Below, one piece after another: positions 15,249-23,457 of a stretch of 64,000 bases of DNA. The notes beneath the pieces were generated by a model. The model saw only the letters and a list, made by a program, of their open reading frames with translations. It had not been told where the DNA came from and did no database searches. Positions within the stretch are counted from its first letter, which is position 1; every line of letters starts with the position of its first letter. The translations under genes and the position numbers were made by a program. Source of the stretch: Pseudomonas taeanensis MS-3 (GTDB lineage: Bacteria; Pseudomonadota; Gammaproteobacteria; Pseudomonadales; Pseudomonadaceae); assembly GCF_000498575.2 (NCBI RefSeq), contig NZ_AWSQ01000009.1:1-64000 (forward strand), written 5' to 3'.

Positions 15249-17861
15249 TTAAGGCCCCTTGGGGATGGCGGCTGCCCTGCGCTGCAATATGCGCTGCTGC
15301 ACCCGCTGCTTGATGATGTCGTTCACTTTATCGGTCAGCTGCAGGCTGGCCAATAGGCTGGGAATGTCTTCTTGCAGATTGATGTTGAAGTGGATCGGGC
15401 GGCCTTGTTCGATTGCCGGGTTCTGGCCTTCCAGGCGCATGGCCAGGCTTAACGTACCTTGCTGATCATAGTTGACCTGGCTGTTCAGGGTGGTGAAGTG
15501 AAAGTCTTCCAGCGATTGCGTCACCAACTGCATGGCGGGGTTGCTCTGCCCCAGCGCCCTGATTCGCTCCGATTCGAACTGCAGGCGGCCGCCCGGTGGG
15601 CGGGCCGCCAGTTGACCCTGTTCGATTTCGATGCCGTCGTTGCCGATACGCAGCGGTAGTCGACCGTCGAGTGTGCCGGCTCCGGCCAACCCTTCTGTGG
15701 GATAGAGGGTAAATAGCCGATCAAGTTTCAGGCCGCGTAATTCAAGCGGGAAGAGCAGGCTGTCCTGGCGCAGGTCCCATCGCTCAGAGGGTAGCTGGGC
15801 CGTACCGCCCATCAGTGCTGCTTGAGCTTGCTGCAGATACAGCTGGCCTTTATCAAGTTGGCTGATAGGTGCGCTGTAACGGCCGCGCATCTGCAAGGGG
15901 CCGATGGGGATGCCTGGGTTGGCTTGCTCCAGGCTCAGCTTGACCAGCTCGATATCCAGTTGCCGCGAATTCAGTTTGAGGTGCAGGTGGCCGTCCAGGC
16001 CCGTGAGTTCGGTGCGGTCGTAGATCCCGGCGAGGCCTTTTCCGGTGAGGTTGAGTTGTACGCTGGGGGCGCTGTTGTTAGGTGTTTGGCTCAGGCGTGC
16101 ATCGGCGCTCAGGCGGCCGTTGTTCAGATCAAGCAGGGCAGGCCAATCGGCCAGGGTATCGGCCAGTGGGTTACCGGCGCGGAGAAACAGTTCAGGCAGT
16201 TGCGCCTGTGCTTGCAGGCCTCGTTTGGCGCTGTGCTGCAGCTGCAGGCGCAGCTGTAAGTCGGCAGCCGAGGACAGTTGGCCGTTCAGCTCGACTTGTT
16301 CCCGGGAGGCGGCGAGCTGCCCCTGCCAATGCCAGCCTTGCGGCTTGAGCAGCGCTTGTTCCAGGCGCAGGGTTGCCAGTGTGACGGGGCCTTGCAGGCG
16401 CCATGCCTGAAGGCTGCCGGCTTGGTGTTGCGCTTGTAGTTGCAGGCCTTCGGTGCTGCCGCTGAGCTGGGTCAGGCGCAGCTCGTCGCCGGCCAGTTCG
16501 CCGAGGTTTAACTGCGAGCCTTTTAGCAGGTTGAGGTCGAGTTGCCGATCATCCAGGTAGCCGTTGAAGCTAAGTGCAGCCTTCAGGTCGCGCGTCTTCC
16601 AGTCAGCCAAGACGATGCCCGGGTTGCTGGCGGTTAGCCGCGCATTGGTCATGTGGACTGCCCAGGGGGGCGCATTCGCCAGTGCCAACTGGGCCTGCAG
16701 CTCAAGCGTGGTGGCGCCATCGCTGCGCAGGAGAATCGCCAAGGGCAGGGCGCGGCCGAGTAGATTGGCGGGCAGTTCGCCGAGCGGGGCGCTCGGTTGG
16801 ATGCGCAATTGCAGCGAGTCGTTGTGCAGCGCTTGCGGCAAGTCACCTAGCCAGGCCGGTGCCAGTTGATCGAGCTGCAGGTCGGCGGCCAGTCGTTCGG
16901 CGAACCATTGGCCCTGTTCGCCGCGCGCGCCGATGTCGAGGTTGCCTTGTAGCTGGCCGATGCCGGGAATGGCCCAGGGGGCAGGCAGCGTGGCGGCGGC
17001 CTCGAACTGCCCGGAAGCGCTGTGCAGCCGTTGCAGCGTCAGGGCGCCGGGTGGCAATAGTAACTGCCAGTTCGCCGCCAGTTGTGCAGCGCTTGGCAGG
17101 TTGGGCAGCTGTAGGCCGGGTGCTAGCGCCCACACACTTAGCCAGCTGTGCAGGGCGGCGGCTTCGCTCAGCTCTGGAGCTGACAGCTTGCCGCGCCAGA
17201 GCTGCCCGTCGGGACTGTTACTCAGGCTGCTGTGCAGGCTCAGTTGCGAGCGCTGGTTGATCGTCAGACTCAGCTGAAGTGACGCCTCATCGGCCGTGCC
17301 CTGCAGCTGCGCTTGCCACGCCAGCTGTTGCGCTTCGTGCCGCAGGTTGAGTCTCAGCTCAAGCGCCAGGGGCGCGCGTTGCTGCCTAAGCGCCTGCAGG
17401 TCGCCCTGGAGTGTGCAGCGCCCGTTTGCACAGGGCAGTTCGGCAGAGAATTCGTCGATGCGCAGGCTAAGCGGCAGCCAGGGCAGGGCGGTTGTGAGCG
17501 CTGCTAGATCTAGTTGTACGTCGCTTGACTGCGCGTCTGCAGGCTGCGCGCCGGGTTGCCAGGCCAGTAGCAGTCGACCCAGTTGAATATCCTGCCAGAA
17601 GGGTGGGGTGATGCTGAATGAGCGCCAGGCTAGGCGCAAATTTTCGGCCTGCACCAGCAGGCTGCCGCTGCTGTCCTGTTGCCGCAGAGTCAGGTGCGTC
17701 AGGGTAATACCTTCGAGTGACAGGCTGGGCCCATGCCAGTCGAACTGGTCAATAGAGTAGCGCTCCAGCATGCGCGCCCAGTTGAGGTAGGCGTAACCGC
17801 TCACTAACAACAGCAGAGCGAACACGCTGATGATTCGCAGCCAGGCGCGTCGGCTGATCAT
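15249..17861 (-). CDS. ydbH: YdbH-family AsmA-like intermembrane transport protein
   Basis: Large periplasm-spanning protein (870 aa) of the AsmA-like group with TamB and YhdP, known to move phospholipids to the outer membrane. A single N-terminal membrane helix (about 5-25) precedes long repetitive beta-rich sequence full of L-x-L-x-L and Q/A-rich strands. The C-terminal YdbH/DUF748-like region (about 640-850) contains LDRLFTLYPTEGLAGAGTLDGRLPL. I use ATG 17861; an upstream in-frame start at 17936 would put 25 polar residues before the helix. Confidence 0.88.
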   Translation of the reverse strand: MISRRAWLRIISVFALLLLVSGYAYLNWARMLERYSIDQFDWHGPSLSLEGITLTHLTLRQQDSSGSLLVQAENLRLAWRSFSITPPFWQDIQLGRLLLAWQPGAQPADAQSSDVQLDLAALTTALPWLPLSLRIDEFSAELPCANGRCTLQGDLQALRQQRAPLALELRLNLRHEAQQLAWQAQLQGTADEASLQLSLTINQRSQLSLHSSLSNSPDGQLWRGKLSAPELSEAAALHSWLSVWALAPGLQLPNLPSAAQLAANWQLLLPPGALTLQRLHSASGQFEAAATLPAPWAIPGIGQLQGNLDIGARGEQGQWFAERLAADLQLDQLAPAWLGDLPQALHNDSLQLRIQPSAPLGELPANLLGRALPLAILLRSDGATTLELQAQLALANAPPWAVHMTNARLTASNPGIVLADWKTRDLKAALSFNGYLDDRQLDLNLLKGSQLNLGELAGDELRLTQLSGSTEGLQLQAQHQAGSLQAWRLQGPVTLATLRLEQALLKPQGWHWQGQLAASREQVELNGQLSSAADLQLRLQLQHSAKRGLQAQAQLPELFLRAGNPLADTLADWPALLDLNNGRLSADARLSQTPNNSAPSVQLNLTGKGLAGIYDRTELTGLDGHLHLKLNSRQLDIELVKLSLEQANPGIPIGPLQMRGRYSAPISQLDKGQLYLQQAQAALMGGTAQLPSERWDLRQDSLLFPLELRGLKLDRLFTLYPTEGLAGAGTLDGRLPLRIGNDGIEIEQGQLAARPPGGRLQFESERIRALGQSNPAMQLVTQSLEDFHFTTLNSQVNYDQQGTLSLAMRLEGQNPAIEQGRPIHFNINLQEDIPSLLASLQLTDKVNDIIKQRVQQRILQRRAAAIPKGP

Positions 17862-18013
17862 GGGCACAAATCCGTAGTCCTTTAGGCTGAAGGCATGATG
17901 TGACTGGACGTTACCCCATGTGTCTCGGGCTGCCAATCATGGCGTGATCGTATTTGTGTATTTGCATCATTTAGTACTAGTATTGCTGTAAATGAACCAA
18001 GAGGTCGGGGGTT

Positions 18014-18382
18014 ATGAGCGCACTTGTGCGACCGGTAGTCGATGCCGAAGCGGTACTGGCCAAAGCCTTGCTCAGCACCCGCGAGCAGTTGGGGCTGACG
18101 CAGCAGGAGTTAGCTGACATCGTCGGTGTCCATCGCACGGCGATTAGCCGTTGGGCCGACAGCGGCCTGCGCCCGCAAAGCAAAACCGGTGAGCTGGCGC
18201 TGTTGCTGATTCGGGCCTACCGCGCGTTGTTCGCCCTGTTCGGCGGCAACTTGCAGGACATGCAGCATTTTTTGCGCACCGAAAACCGCCACCTGGCCGG
18301 CGTGCCGCTGGTCTTGATGGGACAGGTGCAGGGGCTGGTGCGGGTGGTGGAATATCTCGATGCGATCCGCGGCAAGGCCTGA
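18014..18382 (+). CDS. Xre/MbcA/ParS-type antitoxin
   Basis: A 122-aa DNA-binding antitoxin. The N-terminal helix-turn-helix (about 20-65) has LGLTQQELADIVGVHRTAISRW; the C-terminal part (about 66-120) is the DUF2384/MbcA-ParS toxin-binding region with LLLIRAYRALFALFGGN. Family members bind and inhibit RES-domain toxins and repress their own operon. It precedes the RES gene by 114 bases. The upstream region includes TAGTACTAGTA, a possible operator. Confidence 0.9.
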   Translation: MSALVRPVVDAEAVLAKALLSTREQLGLTQQELADIVGVHRTAISRWADSGLRPQSKTGELALLLIRAYRALFALFGGNLQDMQHFLRTENRHLAGVPLVLMGQVQGLVRVVEYLDAIRGKA

Positions 18383-18496
18383 CAGGTGATGAAAAGCGAC
18401 TGCGTATCGGCGCTGCGTTCTGTGAGCCGAAGCAGGTGCAAATGTGTCGGGACGGGTTGGGTTGTCGCGGGCCAATAACAATAAGGAACAGTCGCC

Positions 18497-19249
18497 ATGG
18501 ACATCTGGCAAGAGTGTCGAGGAGTCGAACAGGTCAAGCCCATACGCGGGCGCCTGGTGCGCCTGGTCGAGAGTCAGGAGCAAGTCGCCACCTTGCAGTT
18601 GGTAGATAGTCTGGTCGAACAGGCACTGTTGGAAGAGCTGCTGGAGACCAGTAAGCCACCCTTGCCTGAGAGTGCCGAGCCGCTGCATTACCTGCTGAAA
18701 ACCCCGTTTCGTTATCCGCCGCTGCGCTGGGGATCACGCTTTGGCAGCGTGTATGAACCCAGCCTGTTTTACGCCGCCCTGCGTTTGGACACGGCGATGG
18801 CAGAAGCCGCCTATTACCGCTTTGTGCTGTGGGACGGCATGCTCAGTCCGCCGCCCAGTGCGCGCATCCTCTCCGAGCATGCGTCGTTCGAGGCGCGTTA
18901 TCAGGTCGAACGTGGCATTCAGCTGCACAAGCCACCGTTCAACACCTGGCAAGAGGTGCTGAGTCATCCCAGCCATTATCGACCGACCCAGGCCTTGGGT
19001 GCGGCGATGCGCGAGGCCAGGGTCGAGGCCTTCGAGTACCGGTCCGCTCGCTGCCCCCTGGCGGGCCTCAACGTCGCGCTGTATGCCCCGCAAGCGTTGG
19101 CGGAAAAGCGTCCGCGTAACCTGCTGCCCTGGTTGTGCGAAACCACGGCGGACTACGTGGCGTTCAAAAGCGCACAAGCACCCGACACGCCACGTCTATT
19201 CCGTTGGGCTGACTTTCTGGTGGATGGACGCTTGCCGCTGCCAGCCTGA
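18497..19249 (+). CDS. RES-domain toxin (NAD-consuming family)
   Basis: A 250-aa protein with the RES fold, partner of the preceding Xre/MbcA antitoxin. The namesake residues can be placed in LRWGSRFGSVYEPSLFYAA (Arg), DTAMAEAAYYR (Glu) and EYRSARC (Ser). Characterised members degrade NAD (MbcT is an NAD phosphorylase) or modify Prs (ParT). The protein is longer than the minimal RES domain because of about 70 N-terminal residues, a common form. A MITE-like element starts 11 bases after the stop. Confidence 0.9.
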   Translation: MDIWQECRGVEQVKPIRGRLVRLVESQEQVATLQLVDSLVEQALLEELLETSKPPLPESAEPLHYLLKTPFRYPPLRWGSRFGSVYEPSLFYAALRLDTAMAEAAYYRFVLWDGMLSPPPSARILSEHASFEARYQVERGIQLHKPPFNTWQEVLSHPSHYRPTQALGAAMREARVEAFEYRSARCPLAGLNVALYAPQALAEKRPRNLLPWLCETTADYVAFKSAQAPDTPRLFRWADFLVDGRLPLPA

Positions 19250-19260
19250 ACGTCGAACTA

Positions 19261-19410
19261 GGAGCCTGTCGGACTTGACCGTCCGTAGCGAGGGAAAGTC
19301 AGTTTTGCTGATCTTTCGAGGCGAGTAGCGAGCTATTTAACGAGAAAGAGCGGCAAAGATGGGCAAGTCCGGCTTTTCCGCAGAGGCCAATGTTAAGTCC
19401 GACAGGCTCC
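19261..19410. mobile_element. MITE-like element, copy 1
   Basis: A 150-bp non-coding unit with 18-bp imperfect terminal inverted repeats (GGAGCCTGTCGGACTTGA and TTAAGTCCGACAGGCTCC, one mismatch). An inverted second copy lies at 37624-37785, closely matching along its length but with a 12-bp insertion. It holds no gene; stray reading frames ending in it would produce SLSDLT-type tails. I cannot find a clear target duplication. Confidence 0.8.
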
Positions 19411-19993
19411 AAGCAGGTCGTTGAAAAATGTAGCGAACGACGGCAGTTTCGGCATGCCCTTGGCGCTCGTTAAGCCGGGTGTTAGCCGCACGCGGATTGC
19501 TGGCTAATACTGCTCGCTGTATGAGATCGACCTGATCTGCGCCGTCTATGCTGGGCATTGGCCAGTATGGGGCGCCAAATAGAGCGGGTGCCTGTTGCCG
19601 AAGTGGCTGGTGTGTGAGCGGGTTTTGTTGTGCCAATGCGCTGCAACAGGGCATTTCAGACACCCAGCGAGAAAACTTGTGCACATTCGTGGGGCGCCTT
19701 GTCAAGGATGATTTTGTGATTGATGTAAATCCTTGATTCTCTTTGATGATTTTATAAGTCAATGAAAAATATGATTTTTTTGCGCTGGTGAAAAAAACGC
19801 CAGTTTGACTTCAGGCCCCATAGCATGGGCGATCGAGGCATCTGTCGGCATGTTATCCACTGAGTTATCCACAGCTTCTGTGGATTGTCTCAAGCGCTCG
19901 CTCTAGGGCGCGACAAAGGGTCGCTGGCAACGGCTTTACCTCTGCGAAAAAAAGAGTAGAGTGGCGCGCTTTTCCGGCTACCCGCTGTTTCTT
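19411..19993. other. Long intergenic region with DnaA-box-like sites
   Basis: No convincing gene. An open frame on the minus strand (down to 19337) runs into the MITE-like repeat and has no family signature. GTCGTT and AACGAC form a small inverted repeat near 19427. At 19853-19886 two direct TTATCCAC(T/A) boxes and one inverted TGTGGATT lie within 34 bases. AT-rich sequence near 19740-19800 could hold promoters. Confidence 0.5.
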
Positions 19994-20401
19994 ATGCCTC
20001 GTGTGCTCCCTCGTGTAACTGCTGAATCTGCCTCCGCTCGTCCTCGCCTACCTATGCGCGTGGCTATCTGGTTGTTGGACAATCCACGTCTTGGAGATGC
20101 GCCGAGCGTGAAGCGTTTCGCCGGGCATTTGCTCAAACAACCAGCCCGTCAAGGCGTGGTGTTGGCGCAGAGTCGTTTGGGCCAGTTACTCTGTCGCGAT
20201 TGTGGCAACACTCGCGACCGTCGCATGGGCGTAGATATGCTGCGTCAGGCCGCTCGTGCGGGCGACCGTCGCGCGCAGCTGGAGCTGGGTCGGTTCTACA
20301 GCCAGCCACAGATCAATGAATCACAGCAGGCTCGCCACTGGCTGGAGTCGGCGACCATGCAAGGTTCGCAAGAAGCCAAACACTTGCTGTCACGCCTCTG
20401 A
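19994..20401 (+). CDS. Sel1-repeat protein
   Basis: A protein of about 135 aa with two to three Sel1-like TPR repeats: VVLAQSRLGQLLCRDC, GVDMLRQAARAGDRRAQLELGRFY and ARHWLESATMQGSQEAKHLLSRL. The conserved alanine/glycine spacing of Sel1 helices is clear. Such proteins mediate protein contacts, and no specific role can be assigned. ATG 19994 is taken; GTG 19961 and ATG 20054 are also in frame and none has a good ribosome site. rmuC follows 65 bases later. Confidence 0.75.
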   Translation: MPRVLPRVTAESASARPRLPMRVAIWLLDNPRLGDAPSVKRFAGHLLKQPARQGVVLAQSRLGQLLCRDCGNTRDRRMGVDMLRQAARAGDRRAQLELGRFYSQPQINESQQARHWLESATMQGSQEAKHLLSRL

Positions 20402-20466
20402 CCCTCACCTGACGCGCTCTGCGCGGGGCTGGGTATACTGCCCCGCATTCTTGTGCGGAGCTGCTT

Positions 20467-21954
20467 ATGCCTCTCGATCTGCCCACTATGTTTCCTGCTC
20501 TGCTGCTCGGCCTAGTCGCTGCTGCCGTGCCTTTATTGGCGCTGGCTTGGTCGCTGCAGCGCCGCGCGGCCAATCTGGTCCTTGAGTCGAGCCTGCTGCA
20601 GGAGCGTCTGAATAGCGCGCAGTTGGCCCAGGCAGGCCTGAGCGCCCAGCTCGATGCGTGCCGCCAGGAGGTCGCCGAAATCGGCGAGATCAAGGCAGAT
20701 CAGCAGGCTGAACTGGCCGCCCTGCGGCGTGAGACCGAGCTGTTGCAAAACGAACGACAGATTGCCCATGAGGCTGCCCAGGTCTGGCGCGGCCAGCGCG
20801 AGCAGCAGGAAGCTGAGTTGCGTCGTCTGGGTGCCGAGCGCGCCGCCTTGAGTGCCGAGTTGCGAGAGCAGCAGGATAACCATCAACAGCGCTTGAATGA
20901 CTTGCAGGGGTCGCGCGATGAGTTGCGCGCGCAATTTGCCGAGCTGGCCGGGAAGATATTCGATGAGCGCGAGCAGCGCTTCGCCGAAACCAGTCAGCAG
21001 CGTCTCGGCCAATTGCTTGATCCACTCAAGGAGCGCATTCAGTCCTTCGAGAAGCGCGTCGAGGAAAGCTACCTGCAAGAGGCCCGCGAGCGCTTTTCTC
21101 TGGGCAAGGAACTGGAGCGCTTGCAGCAGCTCAACCAGCGTTTGGGCGATGAGGCGACCAATCTGACTCGCGCACTCAAAGGCCAGAAGACTCAGGGTAA
21201 CTGGGGCGAGCTGGTGCTGGAGCGAGTGCTGGAGCATGCCGGGCTGGAAAAGGGTCGCGAATACCAGACCCAGGTCAGCCTGAAGAGCAGCGATGGCGAG
21301 CGCTTCCAGCCGGACGTGCTGATCCAGCTGCCTGGTGACAGGCAGGTGGTGGTGGATGCCAAGGTCAGTCTGACCGCCTATCAGCAGTTCGTCGTCGGCG
21401 AAGATGAGGGGCAGCGTCAGCAGGCGTTAAAGCAGCATGTACTGTCGCTGCGCAGCCATCTGAAAGGCTTGTCGCTGAAGGATTACCAACGCCTGGAAGG
21501 GCTGCACAGCCTGGATTTCGTCCTGCTCTTCGTGCCGATCGAAGCGGCCTTCGCGGCCGCCTTGCAGGCCGATCCGAATTTGTTTCAAGAGGCTTTCGAT
21601 CAGCACATAGTGATCGTCAGCCCGACCACTTTGCTCGCCACCCTGCGGGTGATCGACAGCCTCTGGCGGCAGGAGCGGCAAAGCCAGAACGCCCGTGAGA
21701 TCGCCGAGCGGGCCGGCGCCCTGTACGACAAGTTCGTCGCCTTCATCCAGGACCTGGATGAAGTTGGAGCGCGCTTGCAGCAGCTGGACAAAGCCTATGC
21801 CGCGGCGCGCAACAAGCTCTGTGATGGGCGCGGCAACATCGTCAGTCGAGTGGAAAACCTCAAGCTACTGGGCGCCCGCGCGAGCAAAAGCCTGCCGGTG
21901 GAGTTGCTGGAGCAGGCAGCCGGCGTGCCGTTGTTTGACGAGGCCGGTGAGTAG
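20467..21954 (+). CDS. rmuC: DNA recombination protein RmuC
   Basis: A 495-aa protein with an N-terminal membrane helix (about 9-28). A long coiled coil rich in Q, E, L and R follows (about 35-160), then the RmuC nuclease-like domain (about 190-450). The domain motifs include GNWGELVLERVLEHAGL, FQPDVLIQLPGDRQVVVDAKVSL and the SPTTLLATLRVI region. RmuC limits inversions at short inverted repeats in E. coli. The D and VDAK residues match the PD-(D/E)XK-like core expected for the family. Confidence 0.94.
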   Translation: MPLDLPTMFPALLLGLVAAAVPLLALAWSLQRRAANLVLESSLLQERLNSAQLAQAGLSAQLDACRQEVAEIGEIKADQQAELAALRRETELLQNERQIAHEAAQVWRGQREQQEAELRRLGAERAALSAELREQQDNHQQRLNDLQGSRDELRAQFAELAGKIFDEREQRFAETSQQRLGQLLDPLKERIQSFEKRVEESYLQEARERFSLGKELERLQQLNQRLGDEATNLTRALKGQKTQGNWGELVLERVLEHAGLEKGREYQTQVSLKSSDGERFQPDVLIQLPGDRQVVVDAKVSLTAYQQFVVGEDEGQRQQALKQHVLSLRSHLKGLSLKDYQRLEGLHSLDFVLLFVPIEAAFAAALQADPNLFQEAFDQHIVIVSPTTLLATLRVIDSLWRQERQSQNAREIAERAGALYDKFVAFIQDLDEVGARLQQLDKAYAAARNKLCDGRGNIVSRVENLKLLGARASKSLPVELLEQAAGVPLFDEAGE

Positions 21955-21969
21955 GGTGCGTCTCGCTGG

Positions 21970-23226
21970 TTAGCCCAGTAGCAAGATCGCGAGGCCCGCC
22001 AATAGCCCTGCGCCCATTACCGGCAGGGTGCGCAGGGCCAGCTGCTGTCCACCGATCATGGCGATCAGCAAGCCCTTGACCAAACTGTTACTCAGGACGG
22101 CGAGAAAGATGCCTTGCACTGCTACCTGGGCGCTCAGCTCTGCGTCGGCACTGCGCGCCAGGGATAGGGTGATGGCGTCGACATCGGTGAGCCCGGCGAG
22201 CAGCGCCACCAGGTAGACGCCGACCTCGCCGAGCCAGTGACGCGCGCCTTCGACGAGCAGCAGAATCAGCGCCAGCAACGCGGCAAAGCGCAACGCGGGG
22301 CCCAGCTCGAAGGGGTTCTTCAGCGGCGGTTCGGCGCTTTCCTCGCTTTCGCGATTGCTGCGCTGGAAGTAGGCCAGTGCGCCGCCTGCGTAAATCAGCA
22401 TGGCCACGCTCAGCGGCCAGATCAGCTGCGGCAGCAGGCTCGGATTGATCAGACCTACCTCCAGCAGCACGCGCGGGAACATCAGCGCCGAGGTGGCCAG
22501 CAGCCCGCAGGCCAGCAAAGCCTGCAAGTTGCGCCCTTTATTCAGGCGGGCGAGGGTTACGGTCATCGCCGTGGAGGACACCACGCTGCCCAGCAGCGCA
22601 GTGATTATCAGGCCGCGACGAGTGCCGAGCAGGCGAATCGCCACGTAGGCGGCGAAACCGATGCTGGCGATCAGCACCACCATCCACCAGATGACGTAGG
22701 GGTTGAACGCCAGCCAGGGGCCATATCCCTGATTCGGTAGCGCCGGTAGCAGCACCAGGGAGATGAACAGCAGTTTCAGTGCGCCCAGTAGTTCGCTCTC
22801 GGTGAGGCTCCGCAGGGCGCCGTGCAGGGTGTGTTTGAGGCTCAGTAATAGCGCCACCGCTACCGCGCCGGCGGCGGCCAGTGGTGGATGTCCGGCTACC
22901 GCCAGGCTGCCGAGGAGAAAGGTGATCAGCAGTGCCACCTCGCTGGTCAGGCCTATGTCGCCATGTTGCAACTGATCGCCGACATAGGCGGCGAGCACCA
23001 GGGCGGCGAAACCGATGAACACCGCTGCCCACGCCGCCACGCCGAAATGCTCGCCGAGCAACATGGCGAAACCGCCGAGCAGCCCGCTCAGGCCGAAGGT
23101 GCGGATGCCTGCGGCCAGTCGCCCGTCCTCGGCGTTGCGTTCCTGCCAGCCGCGTTCGGCGCCAATCAGCAGGCCGGCGGCCAGTGCACTGGCGAAGTTC
23201 AGAAGGGTGTTTAAGGCTTCGAGCAT
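21970..23226 (-). CDS. MgtC/DUF4010 family membrane protein
   Basis: Integral membrane protein of 418 aa with about twelve helices. The N-terminal third resembles MgtC/SapB (GLLIGAERGWQER and RTFGLSGLLGG); the C-terminal two thirds are DUF4010, with GLTDVDAITLSLAR and ALLGSVVSSTAMTVTLAR. No transport activity is established for this fusion family. It is convergent with rmuC, the two stops being 16 bases apart. Confidence 0.88.
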   Translation of the reverse strand: MLEALNTLLNFASALAAGLLIGAERGWQERNAEDGRLAAGIRTFGLSGLLGGFAMLLGEHFGVAAWAAVFIGFAALVLAAYVGDQLQHGDIGLTSEVALLITFLLGSLAVAGHPPLAAAGAVAVALLLSLKHTLHGALRSLTESELLGALKLLFISLVLLPALPNQGYGPWLAFNPYVIWWMVVLIASIGFAAYVAIRLLGTRRGLIITALLGSVVSSTAMTVTLARLNKGRNLQALLACGLLATSALMFPRVLLEVGLINPSLLPQLIWPLSVAMLIYAGGALAYFQRSNRESEESAEPPLKNPFELGPALRFAALLALILLLVEGARHWLGEVGVYLVALLAGLTDVDAITLSLARSADAELSAQVAVQGIFLAVLSNSLVKGLLIAMIGGQQLALRTLPVMGAGLLAGLAILLLG

Positions 23227-23457
23227 GCTGCGTCCTGGCTGGGCGTGATGTGGGCAGTCTAGCCAGTGACCGGGGCGCAGGCTTGCGCGAGGTCAGGGTT
23301 ATGTCGAATGTGGCAGCGGTCTTGCTCGCCAACAGCGCGCACTGCGCCACTGTGCCCAGTGGGTTCGCCTATAAGTCGTCCGGCACTTGGGGCTAATGCC
23401 CCAGGCGTGGTTGGCATCGACGAGGCGCCCGAGTGGCTTCAGCCACGCAGGCTTTGC

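Noticed and set aside
19337..19762. 141-codon minus-strand frame after the RES toxin gene
   Set aside because: Its last 30 codons are the MITE-like repeat, it has no ribosome site and no family features.
19853..19886. Chromosomal replication origin
   Set aside because: Only three DnaA-like boxes are present, with no dnaA, dnaN, gyrB, rpmH or parAB genes and no AT-rich 13-mers beside them.
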